DNA from: Myxococcales bacterium
GTDB taxonomy: Bacteria > Myxococcota_A > Polyangia > Polyangiales > Polyangiaceae
Assembly (NCBI GenBank): GCA_016706225.1
Contig: JADJKB010000024.1
Location: 186,001-250,000 of the forward strand
Direction of reading: 5' to 3'
Length of the DNA: 64,000 nucleotides
Shown: piece by piece, positions 1-8,051 of the stretch
Layout of the letters: each line of letters opens with the position of its first letter
Position numbering within the stretch: position 1 is the stretch's first letter
Program-made: the position numbers and the translations under genes
The notes under the pieces: generated by a model
The model's database searches: none
Seen by the model: only the letters and a program-made list of their open reading frames with translations
What the model was told of the DNA's origin: nothing

Positions 1-503
1 CACGAGTGGTAGTAGCGGCCGACGAAGTCCTGGCACGAGGCAAAGGCAAAGCGCACCGGGACGTCCGCGTCCGCTGCCGGCGCCGTCTTGGTGCGGCCGG
101 TGATCGAGATCACCTTCTCGGCCTTGAAGCGGTAGTAGTAGCTGGTGAACGCGGAGAGCCCCGTGGGTTTGATGCGCACCGTCCAGTCCATGGCTTCGTC
201 CGCGCTGACGCTGCCCTTGGCGATGATGTCGGTGAACGCCTCGTCGCTGGCGATCTCGTAGATGACCTGCACACTGCCGGCGCCGGACTTGGGGAGCGCA
301 CGCGTCCAGAGAATGACACTGTCGGGTTTGGGATCGCCGGACGCGATCCCTTGCGGATACACCGCAGCCTGATCGGCGGGATCGGAGCTGTACTTGACGG
401 GATCGGCGCCGCCGCCGTCGTCCGACGAGCAGCCGAGCGGTGTGACGGCAACCGTGACGACGAGCCCAGTGAGGAAATCCCGGCGTGCGATGCGTGAAGC
501 CAT
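1..503 (-). CDS. PhoD-like alkaline phosphatase, N-terminal part (runs off left edge)
   Basis: Only the first ~167 codons are in the window. Reading leftward from ATG at 503 the protein begins with a twin-arginine signal (RIARRDFLTG) that ends in a lipobox-like TPLGC, so it is probably exported by Tat and possibly lipid-anchored. Next comes the Ig-like PhoD N-terminal domain with the diagnostic YPQGIASGDPKPDSVILWTR, and near the edge FAFASCQDF, the first strand of the PhoD metallophosphoesterase domain. PhoD enzymes are Ca/Fe phosphodiesterase/phosphomonoesterases that release phosphate outside the cytoplasm. A TAGCTT hexamer lies 7 nt before the ATG, with no Shine-Dalgarno. The catalytic metal ligands are outside the window. 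Confidence 0.88.
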   Translation of the reverse strand, partial: MASRIARRDFLTGLVVTVAVTPLGCSSDDGGGADPVKYSSDPADQAAVYPQGIASGDPKPDSVILWTRALPKSGAGSVQVIYEIASDEAFTDIIAKGSVSADEAMDWTVRIKPTGLSAFTSYYYRFKAEKVISITGRTKTAPAADADVPVRFAFASCQDFVGRYYHS

Positions 504-553
504 GGCGCGGAAGCTAGCTCCTCGCCCCGACGCTCGCAACGGTGGTTAGGAAG

Positions 554-760
554 TCAGTTGTGGGCGCGCTCGATCGTGCTCTCCAGCTCGGTGTGGCGGG
601 AGAGGAACAGCGTCCAGGCCAGCGCGTTGGCGGCGGTGCCTCGGAACCGGATCGCCTTGATGTCCTTGGCCTCGAACGTCATCACACTCGCCCCGTCCAG
701 GTGGGGAAAGTAGGCGTTGAGATCGTTCCAGATCCCGACAAAGAGCTTGGGCCGTTTCAC
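554..760 (-). CDS. Short hypothetical ORF, possibly a 3' gene remnant
   Basis: A 68-codon frame starting at GTG 760; the frame stays open only ~9 codons further upstream before a stop. The product has protein-like composition (VGIWNDLNAYFPHLDG, FRGTAANALAWTLFLSRH) unlike the Arg/Ala-rich antisense frames nearby. I recognise no family. It has no convincing ribosome site or TANNNT box. It may be the C-terminal stump of a larger lost gene or a small real gene. Confidence 0.35.
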   Translation of the reverse strand: MKRPKLFVGIWNDLNAYFPHLDGASVMTFEAKDIKAIRFRGTAANALAWTLFLSRHTELESTIERAHN

Positions 761-885
761 GTTGCTGGTGAGATCGACGTGCGAGCATCACAAAGGATTC
801 AGCGGGATATCGCGGGCGCCATTGGAGTGCTGCCGGCCGGGCGCGGTGCGTGAATTGGCTGCCGTTCGTGCTAAGCTTACCAGTC

Positions 886-1746
886 GTGTTGCGCTTTTCG
901 ATCCTGCTCGGTTTCGTCACCGTCGCGGTGGCGTGCGGGGTAGAGGAATCCGGCGAAGGGACGGCGTCTGGAGGCGCGGGCGGCGTCGGTGGTGACGCCG
1001 CGAGCGGGGGCATCGTGTCGTCGGGTGGGTTTCCAACCTCCGGTGGGGGGAGTGCGGGAGCTCCGGATGCGAGCACGGATGGCGCGTCTGGTGGTGCCGC
1101 GGGCGCCGCTGCGACCGGCGGCACGGCGAGTGGTGGCGCTCCGAGCGGCGGCGCATCCGGGACCGGAGGCGGCGGGGTTGGGGGTCAACCGACGGGAGGC
1201 ACGACCGGCAGCGGCGGCGCGACTGGCACCGGTGGCGCGACTGGCGGAGCGACCGGCACCGGCGGCGCGACCTGCGCACCAACGCCGATCCCGACAGCGT
1301 GCGGACCCGGTGCGACGGCATCGTGTGGCCCAAACTGCGGCAGTAGCTCGGGGTGCAGCGTGAAATGCACCGGCACGGAGTGCATCACGACCTGCAACAA
1401 GCCGGACGCCTGCAAGGGCATGAAGGACATCAAGTGCTCGCCAGGGCAGGCCTGCAAGGTCGAGTGCATAGGGAACGGCGCCTGTGATGGCGCCATCATC
1501 GACTGCGGTGACGCCACTTCGTGCAGCATTCAGTGCAAAGGCGACCACGCGTGCAAGAACGCTACGATCAAGTGTGGGAAGGCGCCCTGCTCGCTGAGTT
1601 GTGAGGACCACGACCACGCGTGCGGAGAGAACACGAAGCTCTTCTGCGGAGCTCAGGCCTGCTCCGTTGCGTGTAACAACTTCAATGGCCCGGTTCTGGA
1701 CTGCGCCGTCAAACCCTGCAACGGCTGCCCGTCCGCGTGTCCTTGA
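886..1746 (+). CDS. Cys-repeat lipoprotein with Gly-rich linker
   Basis: Secreted lipoprotein of about 286 residues. I chose GTG at 886, not the GTG at 850, because it gives a compact signal peptide (LRFSILLGFVTVAVAC) and sits 8 nt after a TAAGCT hexamer. After the lipobox Cys comes a ~120-residue Gly/Ala/Ser/Thr linker with GGATGTGGATGG-type repeats. The C-terminal ~140 residues carry a loose ~24-residue Cys repeat (for example ACKNATIKCGKAPCSLSC). The even spacing of cysteines suggests stacked disulfide-bonded turns, though no fold is proven. The family resembles Gly-linker lipoproteins common in myxobacteria; function is unknown. Confidence 0.75.
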   Translation: MLRFSILLGFVTVAVACGVEESGEGTASGGAGGVGGDAASGGIVSSGGFPTSGGGSAGAPDASTDGASGGAAGAAATGGTASGGAPSGGASGTGGGGVGGQPTGGTTGSGGATGTGGATGGATGTGGATCAPTPIPTACGPGATASCGPNCGSSSGCSVKCTGTECITTCNKPDACKGMKDIKCSPGQACKVECIGNGACDGAIIDCGDATSCSIQCKGDHACKNATIKCGKAPCSLSCEDHDHACGENTKLFCGAQACSVACNNFNGPVLDCAVKPCNGCPSACP

Positions 1747-1760
1747 GCCGGCAATCGAGC

Positions 1761-1766
1761 TAGACT
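1761..1766 (+). promoter_or_regulatory. TANNNT-type -10 box (TAGACT) for the PHP-domain gene
   Basis: TAGACT ends 7 nt before ATG 1774, which places the expected transcription start at or next to the start codon. No -35 consensus and no Shine-Dalgarno are visible. Confidence 0.4.
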
Positions 1767-1773
1767 CGGACCC

Positions 1774-3375
1774 ATGCGCGCCTCGCTTCTGAGCTCGGGT
1801 TTTGTCGCGGCTCTGCTCTGTCTGTCCGCGACCGCGCGGGCCGCCGACACCGTCGTCGACCTCTCCGGGACCGTTCCTGACGACAGCCTGCGGCACTTCT
1901 TCCTCGACTTCGACGTGCCAGCGGGCACCAAGGAGCTCGAAGTCGAGCACGACGATCTGTCCGCGGAGAACATCCTGGACTGGGGGCTGGTCGACGAGAC
2001 CGGCGCGTTTCGCGGTTGGGGAGGCGGCAACGAAGAGAACGCCGTGGTCGGAGAGCTCGCGGCTTCGCGCTCGTACGTGCCCGGCGCGATCAAACCCGGC
2101 AAATGGCGGGTGGTGGTCGGCAAGGCGAAGATCAAAGTCACGCCGGCGACCTTCAGCGTGAAGGTCACGCTGCGTGACGTCCCGACGCTCGCCGCGCAGA
2201 CCGCGCGCGCTCCTTACGCGGCGCCAGCCCCCCTCGTCACCGACACCCGCTGGTACGCCGGCGATTTCCACGTGCACTCCATCGAGAGTGGCGATGCTCA
2301 GCCGCCCCTGGACGTCATTGCGACCTTCGCCAAGAGTCGTGGGCTCGACTTCGTTTTGGTGAGCGACCACAACACCAACTCACAGCTCGACTTCTACGCG
2401 GAGGCTCAGAAGAAACATTCGGACTTCTTGTTCATGCCCGGCGTCGAGTTCACGACCTACTGGGGGCACGCCAACGCCATCGGGTCGACCAGCGTCGTCG
2501 ACGACAAGACGGAGCTCCCTGGCAATTCCATCGGGGCTGCCGCCAAGGCCTTCCGCGATCAAGGCGCGCTATTTTCCATCAATCACCCGACCCTCGATCT
2601 GGGCGAGGCGTGCATCGGCTGTGCTTGGACCCACGACCTGCCGGTCGAGGCCATCGACGCAGTCGAGATCGGCACCGGGAAATTTGGGCTGCTGACCGGG
2701 ACCGCGGTTGGATTTTGGGATGCGCTATGTGCCAAGGGGCGTCACTTGGCGCCGATCGGTGGCAGCGACGATCACAAGGCCGGTGTGGCGGAGTCGCCGA
2801 CCCAGAGCCCCATCGGGAGCCCGACGACGATGGTCTACGCGAAGGCCCTCAGCGTTCAGGCGATCATCGATGCCATCAAGAATGGCCGGACCGTGGTCAA
2901 GCTCAAGGGACCGGACGATCCAATGGTCGAGCTGGTGTCGAGCGCTGCACCCACCGGGGACACTGTGTCTGCCGACAAGGCCGAGCTGTCAGCCACGATC
3001 ACAGGAGGCGTGGGGTACACCGTCCGCTTCGTGAAGAACGGAGCGGCGGAGCCGGAGGTGGACGTGGACTCGGATCCGTTCGTGATGAAGTTGCCCGTGG
3101 TGGCGCCGGTGACGGGGCAAGACCGCTACCGGGTGGAGGTGCTGCAGGGCAGTGAACGCCGTACCGTGACGAGTCACCTCTGGCTGGAGACCGCAGCGGC
3201 TGGCGATGCGGGCTTGGGCGGCGCTGGCGGAACGGCAGGCGGCGGTGGCAGTGCGGCGGACGGCTCCGACGACGGAGGGTGTGGGTGCGGTGTCGCGCGC
3301 GGTCCGCTGTTCGGTTGGCTCGGCTTGTTTGCGTTGGGCTTCGGAACGCTCGCGTCGAGGCGTCGCAGGCGATAG
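1774..3375 (+). CDS. Secreted PHP-domain phosphoesterase with MYXO-CTERM anchor
   Basis: 533 residues. Signal peptide (cleavage near ATARAAD), then an all-beta N-terminal domain of ~130 residues similar in layout to prepeptidase-type C-terminal (PPC) domains, then a PHP domain. PHP metal motifs are visible in order: DFHVHS (~164), VSDHN (~196), PGVEFTTYWGHAN (~223), FSINHP (~268) and GGSDDH (~328). PHP enzymes hydrolyse phosphoesters with two or three divalent metals; the substrate here is unknown. A Gly-rich linker leads to GCGCG, a hydrophobic helix and SRRRRR at the end, the layout of MYXO-CTERM tails processed by myxosortases, so surface display is likely. Only 27 bp separate it from the Cys-repeat lipoprotein, but it has its own TAGACT box. 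Confidence 0.82.
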   Translation: MRASLLSSGFVAALLCLSATARAADTVVDLSGTVPDDSLRHFFLDFDVPAGTKELEVEHDDLSAENILDWGLVDETGAFRGWGGGNEENAVVGELAASRSYVPGAIKPGKWRVVVGKAKIKVTPATFSVKVTLRDVPTLAAQTARAPYAAPAPLVTDTRWYAGDFHVHSIESGDAQPPLDVIATFAKSRGLDFVLVSDHNTNSQLDFYAEAQKKHSDFLFMPGVEFTTYWGHANAIGSTSVVDDKTELPGNSIGAAAKAFRDQGALFSINHPTLDLGEACIGCAWTHDLPVEAIDAVEIGTGKFGLLTGTAVGFWDALCAKGRHLAPIGGSDDHKAGVAESPTQSPIGSPTTMVYAKALSVQAIIDAIKNGRTVVKLKGPDDPMVELVSSAAPTGDTVSADKAELSATITGGVGYTVRFVKNGAAEPEVDVDSDPFVMKLPVVAPVTGQDRYRVEVLQGSERRTVTSHLWLETAAAGDAGLGGAGGTAGGGGSAADGSDDGGCGCGVARGPLFGWLGLFALGFGTLASRRRRR

Positions 3376-3412
3376 GCTGCGCTTCCGCGTCGGACACAGT
3401 CGGGCGCGCCGT

Positions 3413-5380
3413 ATGGGTCAGGTAGCCCAAGACAACACCCGATCGGCGCCGCGCGTGCACGGCCTGCGAACCCGCCGATTGCTCGCCGCGTTCGTGCTGC
3501 TGCTCCCGGGACTCTGCGCGACGGCTGCCGATTGGTTTCGCCGCGGACGACTTCTGAGCTCGTTCGCAGGCGGCGAGAGGTTTGCGTACCTCGCCACGGT
3601 CCTGGGTTCGTTCGCCCTTTGGGCGCTCCTGCTCTACGTGGCGGCGGGCAGGCGCGGGCCGATGCGTCACGCCGGCGCGGTGGTGTTCGTGGTGCTGTTC
3701 GCCTTCTCGTTCGCAGTCCAGCAGGCGTTCTTCGGTTTGTACTCCGTGTACATCAACATCGACCCGCTGGTCTTCGGTGACGACTTCCCGAGGGCGATCT
3801 TGGGGGTGCTCCCTGTCGATCTCGTCTTGCCGCGGCTCGCCTTCGGCATCGGGCTCGCGCTTGCGCTCGTGTGGGCTGCGCGCAGAACGCTCCGCCCGCG
3901 CCGGCGCCTGAGGCAGCTTGCTCCGCTGCTTGCCGCCGCCGCGGTGGTAGCGGCGTTCGCCGCGCCGGTCAGCCCACCGGTCCCACGCCAGGCTGCCGCG
4001 CCCGAGGTCATGTACTTTCACGCGCTCGCCGTGCTCGGCAACGACCGCTTGATCCGGCTCAGACCCGGGGTTCGCCCCCAGATCGTCCGATTGCAGCGGC
4101 GCCGGCCCGAGCCGGTTCCAGCCTTCGAAGCGCGGCCGCCGAGCAAACGCAACGTCCTCCTGCTGCTGCAAGAGGCACAGCGAGCAGACGTGACCTGTAT
4201 CGGCTACGAGTCGGATTGTCGGCTGGCGACTCGCGCCACGAATCGGCTCACCCCCACGCGCCTACCGTTCTTCCAGGTCCGCGCGGCCACCTCGTCGACG
4301 GCGGTGGCAGTGGCTGTGCTTTGGTCGGGCATCGATCCCACCGAGACCTACGAGCGCATGTATTCGGCTCCGCTGATCTGGGAGTACGCCCGGGCGGCGG
4401 GTTACGACACCGCCTACTGGACCAGCCAGAATCTGATGTTCGGCAACGCCCGGCTGATGGTGCAAGACGTGCCGCTGACAGCACGGGCCGTCGGGACGAA
4501 CATCGATCCGCAGGCCGACATCTTGACCGGCGCCGACGACGACAAACTCGTCGAGCGTGCGCTCGCCGATTTGCCCAAGCTCGCGGAGCCGTTCTTCGCG
4601 GTCGTGCACTTTTCGAACATCCACCGACCGCGGGTGGTCGACCAAGCCCGCGCGCCGTTTCAGCCCACCAATCTCTCCGACACGGGTCCGGGTGGCATAC
4701 ACCGCCGCAACCACTACAAGAACTCGGTCTACCTGTCGGATCTCGCGGCCGCGCACTTCATCGAGCAACTGCGTGCGACCGACGTCGGCAAGCGCACCGT
4801 GCTCTTTTACACCTCGGATCACGGCGAGGCGTACGGCGAGCACAAGAACGAGAACGACCATTCATCGACGGTGTATGAGGAAGAGATCCGCATCCCGCAG
4901 TGGATCGATGCACCCGATGGCGTGCTCTCCGCTGACGAGATCGCTGGCTACCAGCGCAACGGAGACGCCCTGATCTCGCAGTACGATCAAGCGGCAACCC
5001 TGCTGGATCTGCTGGGGATCTGGGACGCCCCGGGCTTTGCTGAATTTCGCCCGCGAATGCTGGGAACGCCGGCGGCACGGCCCATCAAGTGGCGCCCACT
5101 GCCGCTCACCAACGTGAGTTGGGTCTGGGAATACCACCGACCCAATTGGGGAATGATGTACGGACCGGTGAAGCTGGTCGCGCAGCTCGAGGACCCCGCC
5201 TACAAGTGTTTCAACGTGCTGATGGACCCGGGCGAGAAGGTGGACCTGGGAGCGGACAAGTGCGTGGATCTCGTCGCGGACGCCGATCGCACCTTCGGCA
5301 TGCTCCCGAAGGACATGCGCCGCTTGCGCGATCGACCGGACTGGGGGCGCGCCGGCGGGCGAGCGCCCCCAACGCCCTGA
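3413..5380 (+). CDS. Membrane-anchored sulfatase/phosphoethanolamine-transferase-like protein
   Basis: About 655 residues from ATG 3413; earlier in-frame starts would overlap the MYXO-CTERM gene and give a non-protein-like Arg-rich N-terminus. Five hydrophobic segments lie in the first ~190 residues, followed by an extracytoplasmic alkaline-phosphatase-superfamily domain. Visible motifs are RNVLLLLQEAQRADVTC (first metal strand), ATSSTAVAVAVLWSG (the Thr/Ser nucleophile region of EptA/LtaS-like enzymes), VHFSNIHRP, and FYTSDHGEAYGEH (second metal pair). There is no Cys-X-Pro-X-Arg formylglycine motif, so a Thr-nucleophile transferase or hydrolase is likelier than a true sulfatase. Such enzymes modify lipids or glycans at the outer face; the exact substrate cannot be told. 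Confidence 0.8.
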   Translation: MGQVAQDNTRSAPRVHGLRTRRLLAAFVLLLPGLCATAADWFRRGRLLSSFAGGERFAYLATVLGSFALWALLLYVAAGRRGPMRHAGAVVFVVLFAFSFAVQQAFFGLYSVYINIDPLVFGDDFPRAILGVLPVDLVLPRLAFGIGLALALVWAARRTLRPRRRLRQLAPLLAAAAVVAAFAAPVSPPVPRQAAAPEVMYFHALAVLGNDRLIRLRPGVRPQIVRLQRRRPEPVPAFEARPPSKRNVLLLLQEAQRADVTCIGYESDCRLATRATNRLTPTRLPFFQVRAATSSTAVAVAVLWSGIDPTETYERMYSAPLIWEYARAAGYDTAYWTSQNLMFGNARLMVQDVPLTARAVGTNIDPQADILTGADDDKLVERALADLPKLAEPFFAVVHFSNIHRPRVVDQARAPFQPTNLSDTGPGGIHRRNHYKNSVYLSDLAAAHFIEQLRATDVGKRTVLFYTSDHGEAYGEHKNENDHSSTVYEEEIRIPQWIDAPDGVLSADEIAGYQRNGDALISQYDQAATLLDLLGIWDAPGFAEFRPRMLGTPAARPIKWRPLPLTNVSWVWEYHRPNWGMMYGPVKLVAQLEDPAYKCFNVLMDPGEKVDLGADKCVDLVADADRTFGMLPKDMRRLRDRPDWGRAGGRAPPTP

Positions 5381-5385
5381 GCCGC

Positions 5386-5703
5386 TCAAGCCGCCGAGTT
5401 GAACGACGCGGGGAGGATCAGCGGCAGGCCGGCGAGGGCACAGTCGGCCACGAGCACACCCAGGTGGTCGGTGCGATCCATGCCCGTGCGCTCCGCCACT
5501 TCATCGGCCGAGCTGCGGAGCTCGGCGAGTGTCGGCACGTGCGCGCTCATGGGGCGTACTCGACAACGTGCGCGAGCCAGTCGGTAGGCGGCGACCGCGA
5601 GGCACTCGCTATCATCCAGCAGCGAGCGATACGCGGAAGCGTCCTCGGCGAAGTGGCGTAGCCACTCGCTGGGGCGTTCCGTTTCGTCACTCTGGCGGAT
5701 CAT
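5386..5703 (-). CDS. Hypothetical protein, 105 residues
   Basis: ATG at 5703; converges on the sulfatase-like gene with only 5 bp between stops. The product begins MIRQSDETERPSEWLRHFAEDA and is mostly helical and soluble, with no signal peptide or membrane segment. The ending (LVADCALAGLPLILPASFNS) is hydrophobic. I recognise no family. Codon use matches its neighbours, which favours a real gene. Confidence 0.55.
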   Translation of the reverse strand: MIRQSDETERPSEWLRHFAEDASAYRSLLDDSECLAVAAYRLARARCRVRPMSAHVPTLAELRSSADEVAERTGMDRTDHLGVLVADCALAGLPLILPASFNSAA

Positions 5704-6054
5704 GGGGCGTCTCCGGTTTCAGTAACGGCCTCATCGAGGACCGCTTACACGAGCAGTCAGATGCAACGGCCGGGCCCATCCTTGGGACTGGGGGGTCCCC
5801 GTACGTTTGCCGTGCATTCGCCGAACGGAGCGCAGGTCGCCGTTTATTCCCGAGCCGCAATCGGGTTTTGGGTCGGATCCGAAAGTCAGGGGTAAATGAG
5901 CTGAAAGGGCCCACATGCGGCCACGACTCAGCGCGTGGTCAGAGGAGCTACAGGAAGGCGGAAGGGGGGAGAACATTGGAATTTTCTGCCCGTCGGCCTG
6001 CCAGTGAACTCTCTCGCTCTGTTCCTCCGCTCTTCACGCGGCGTCGGTGTGAAG
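5704..6054. other. Gene-free stretch of about 350 bp
   Basis: I see no convincing gene, RNA or repeat here. The stretch is slightly less GC-rich than its surroundings and holds only short frames without protein-like composition. It probably contains decayed sequence upstream of the remnant at 6055 and the promoter of the leftward hypothetical gene. Confidence 0.5.
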
Positions 6055-6378
6055 ATGGTCGACGCGCCGAATGATCGTGGCGAGCCGTTCTTCGTAACGA
6101 CTCCCGGAGGCTTCGGTGTGCTCGCCTGGTTGGACCACCGCTCGTACTCCGTGAGCCTGCAGACCGGGAAGATCGAGCTCTACGTGGCGCCGGTCAACTA
6201 CGACCTCACGACGGCTGCTCCGACAGTGATCAAACACGCACGGTTCATCGCCGGCACCAGTGAGCTGAACGGGGTCGAGGTGGGGTCCAACGTGATCCTC
6301 GGTTGGCTCGACGAGCGAAACGGCAAGGGCATCCTGGATCCTCGGGCCGAGGTCTGGCTCGACACCGCCTGGTATTGA
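6055..6378 (+). pseudogene. C-terminal remnant of a secreted beta-rich protein
   Basis: The frame from ATG 6055 encodes ~107 residues that look like the last blades of a beta-propeller or similar repeat protein (TTPGGFGVLAWLDHRSYSVS, LGWLDERNGKGILDPRAEVW, ending TAWY). The frame remains open upstream to 5935, but that part is Arg-rich and not protein-like. No signal peptide, ribosome site or -10 box precedes it. The likeliest reading is the 3' end of a gene whose 5' part was deleted; an intact small protein cannot be excluded. Confidence 0.45.
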
Positions 6379-6402
6379 GGCTCCACACCCGGTCTTCTGA
6401 GC

Positions 6403-6408
6403 TATGCT
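6403..6408 (+). promoter_or_regulatory. -10 box (TATGCT) for the MscS-type channel gene
   Basis: GCTATGCT, with TATGCT ending 11 nt before ATG 6420. No Shine-Dalgarno between box and start. Confidence 0.4.
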
Positions 6409-6419
6409 CGGCCCCCGGC

Positions 6420-7988
6420 ATGAGCTTCATCAACGCAACCCTCGCGGAAGCAGCGAGTGCGGGAACACTCTGGCTGTTCGTGTTGGTGGTCGCTGGGGCG
6501 ATGCTCGGCAAGAAAGCGCAACAGGATGGCGCACGCCCGCGTCTGGCGCCGGTGATCCTGTTTGCACTGCATCTGCTGCTCCTGCCGGTGGCTGGGTTCT
6601 TTCGTGGCCGTGGCATCGGCTCCCCCGGCTACGTCGAGAGCCGGCTGCCGCTGCTCATCTTCGGCACGCTGGCCGGTGTGACCTCCGCGGGTGTGGTTCT
6701 GTTCGGCACCGTTCTGCCGCGGGTCAAGCTGGTCGTCCCGCGCATTTTGCAAGACATCCTGGTCGGCGCCGCGGCCATCGTCGGCGTCTTCACGGTCGCG
6801 TCTCGCTCGGGGATCAACCTTTCGGGTCTGATCGCGACCAGCGCCGTCCTGACCGCGGTCATCGGTCTGTCGCTCCAAGACACGCTGGGCAACATCTTGA
6901 GCGGTTTGGCACTGCAGACGGACGACAGCGTTCACCTCGGTGACTGGGTCAAGGTCGGCGACGTCGTGGGCCGGGTGGTGGAAATCCGCTGGCGCTACAC
7001 CGCCATCGAGACGCGCAACTGGGAGACCGTCATTTTCCCCAATTCGCAGCTCGTCAAAGGTCAGGTGATCGTGCTCGGACGCCGGACGGCGCAGCCGGTC
7101 CAGTGGCGGCGCTGGATCTGGTTCAACGTCGATTTCCGGTTTCCACCCTCGGACGTGATCTCGACCGTGACCGACGCACTGCGGTCGACTCAGATCGACA
7201 ACGTTGCCAGAGAGCCGGCGCCCAACTGCGTCTTGATGGACTTCCACGAGAGTTATGGGCGTTACGCGGTCCGGTACTGGCTGACGGATCTGGCGGCGGA
7301 CGACCCGACCGACAGCGCAGTACGAGTACGCTTGTACTTCGCGCTCAAGCGCGCGGATTTGCCGCTCTCGATCCCCGCCCACGCCATCTTCCTCACGGAG
7401 GAGACCTCCGAGCGGCGTGAGGAAAAATCGCTGGCCGAGCAAGAGCGTCGCGTGGCCATGCTGGGGCAGATCGCCATGTTCTCCCCGCTCTCGGCCGAGG
7501 AGCGGAAGGCCATCGCTGGTGCGCTGCGCTACGCCCCTTTTGCTGCTGGTGAAACCATGACCCGTCAGGGTGCGGAGGCCCACTGGCTCTACATCATCGC
7601 CAGCGGCAACTGCAGCGTACGAGTGCGCATCGAGGGCGAGGGCGAGAAAGAGGTCGCACGCCTGGCGACTGGCGACTTCTTCGGCGAGCGCTCACTGCTC
7701 ACCGGTGAACCGCGATCGGCGACCGTTCTCGCCACTAGCCCCGTCCAGTGTTGGCGGCTGGACAAGGGTGCGTTCCAGGAGCTCTTGAATCGCCGGCCAG
7801 AGATCGCCGACGAGGTCGCGGGGGTGCTGGCTGATCGACAGACCGAGCTGGTTCGTGTGCGCGAGAACCTGAGCGCCGACGCAGCCGCCCGCCGCGCGGC
7901 CGCCGAAAAGACCGCCCTGGTCGACAAGATCCGGCGCTTCTTCCGCATCGACGCCGAGTCGTCACCGCCGCCTCCGAACAAAGCGTGA
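6420..7988 (+). CDS. MscS-family channel with C-terminal cyclic-nucleotide-binding domain (bCNG type)
   Basis: 522 residues from ATG 6420. Five predicted membrane helices (residues ~10-150) lead into the MscS pore helix and beta domain: LSLQDTLGNILSGLALQTDD (~150), then LGDWVKVGDVVGRVVEIRWR and ETVIFPNSQL. Instead of ending as MscS does, the protein continues into a CAP/cNMP-binding domain (~350-480) whose phosphate-binding cassette reads FFGERSLLTGEPRSATV, keeping the Glu and Arg that bind cyclic-nucleotide ribose and phosphate. This is the bCNG architecture, in which gating can be by ligand rather than tension. The C-terminus is basic/coiled (RRAAAEKTALVDKIRRFF). Ligand (cAMP or cGMP) and ion selectivity are inferences. 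Confidence 0.88.
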   Translation: MSFINATLAEAASAGTLWLFVLVVAGAMLGKKAQQDGARPRLAPVILFALHLLLLPVAGFFRGRGIGSPGYVESRLPLLIFGTLAGVTSAGVVLFGTVLPRVKLVVPRILQDILVGAAAIVGVFTVASRSGINLSGLIATSAVLTAVIGLSLQDTLGNILSGLALQTDDSVHLGDWVKVGDVVGRVVEIRWRYTAIETRNWETVIFPNSQLVKGQVIVLGRRTAQPVQWRRWIWFNVDFRFPPSDVISTVTDALRSTQIDNVAREPAPNCVLMDFHESYGRYAVRYWLTDLAADDPTDSAVRVRLYFALKRADLPLSIPAHAIFLTEETSERREEKSLAEQERRVAMLGQIAMFSPLSAEERKAIAGALRYAPFAAGETMTRQGAEAHWLYIIASGNCSVRVRIEGEGEKEVARLATGDFFGERSLLTGEPRSATVLATSPVQCWRLDKGAFQELLNRRPEIADEVAGVLADRQTELVRVRENLSADAAARRAAAEKTALVDKIRRFFRIDAESSPPPPNKA

Positions 7989-8051
7989 GCTCCGGGCGCG
8001 GTGGCGCTGCTCTACCCCCGCCACGACTGCTGGTGTATGAGCGGCGTCGCG

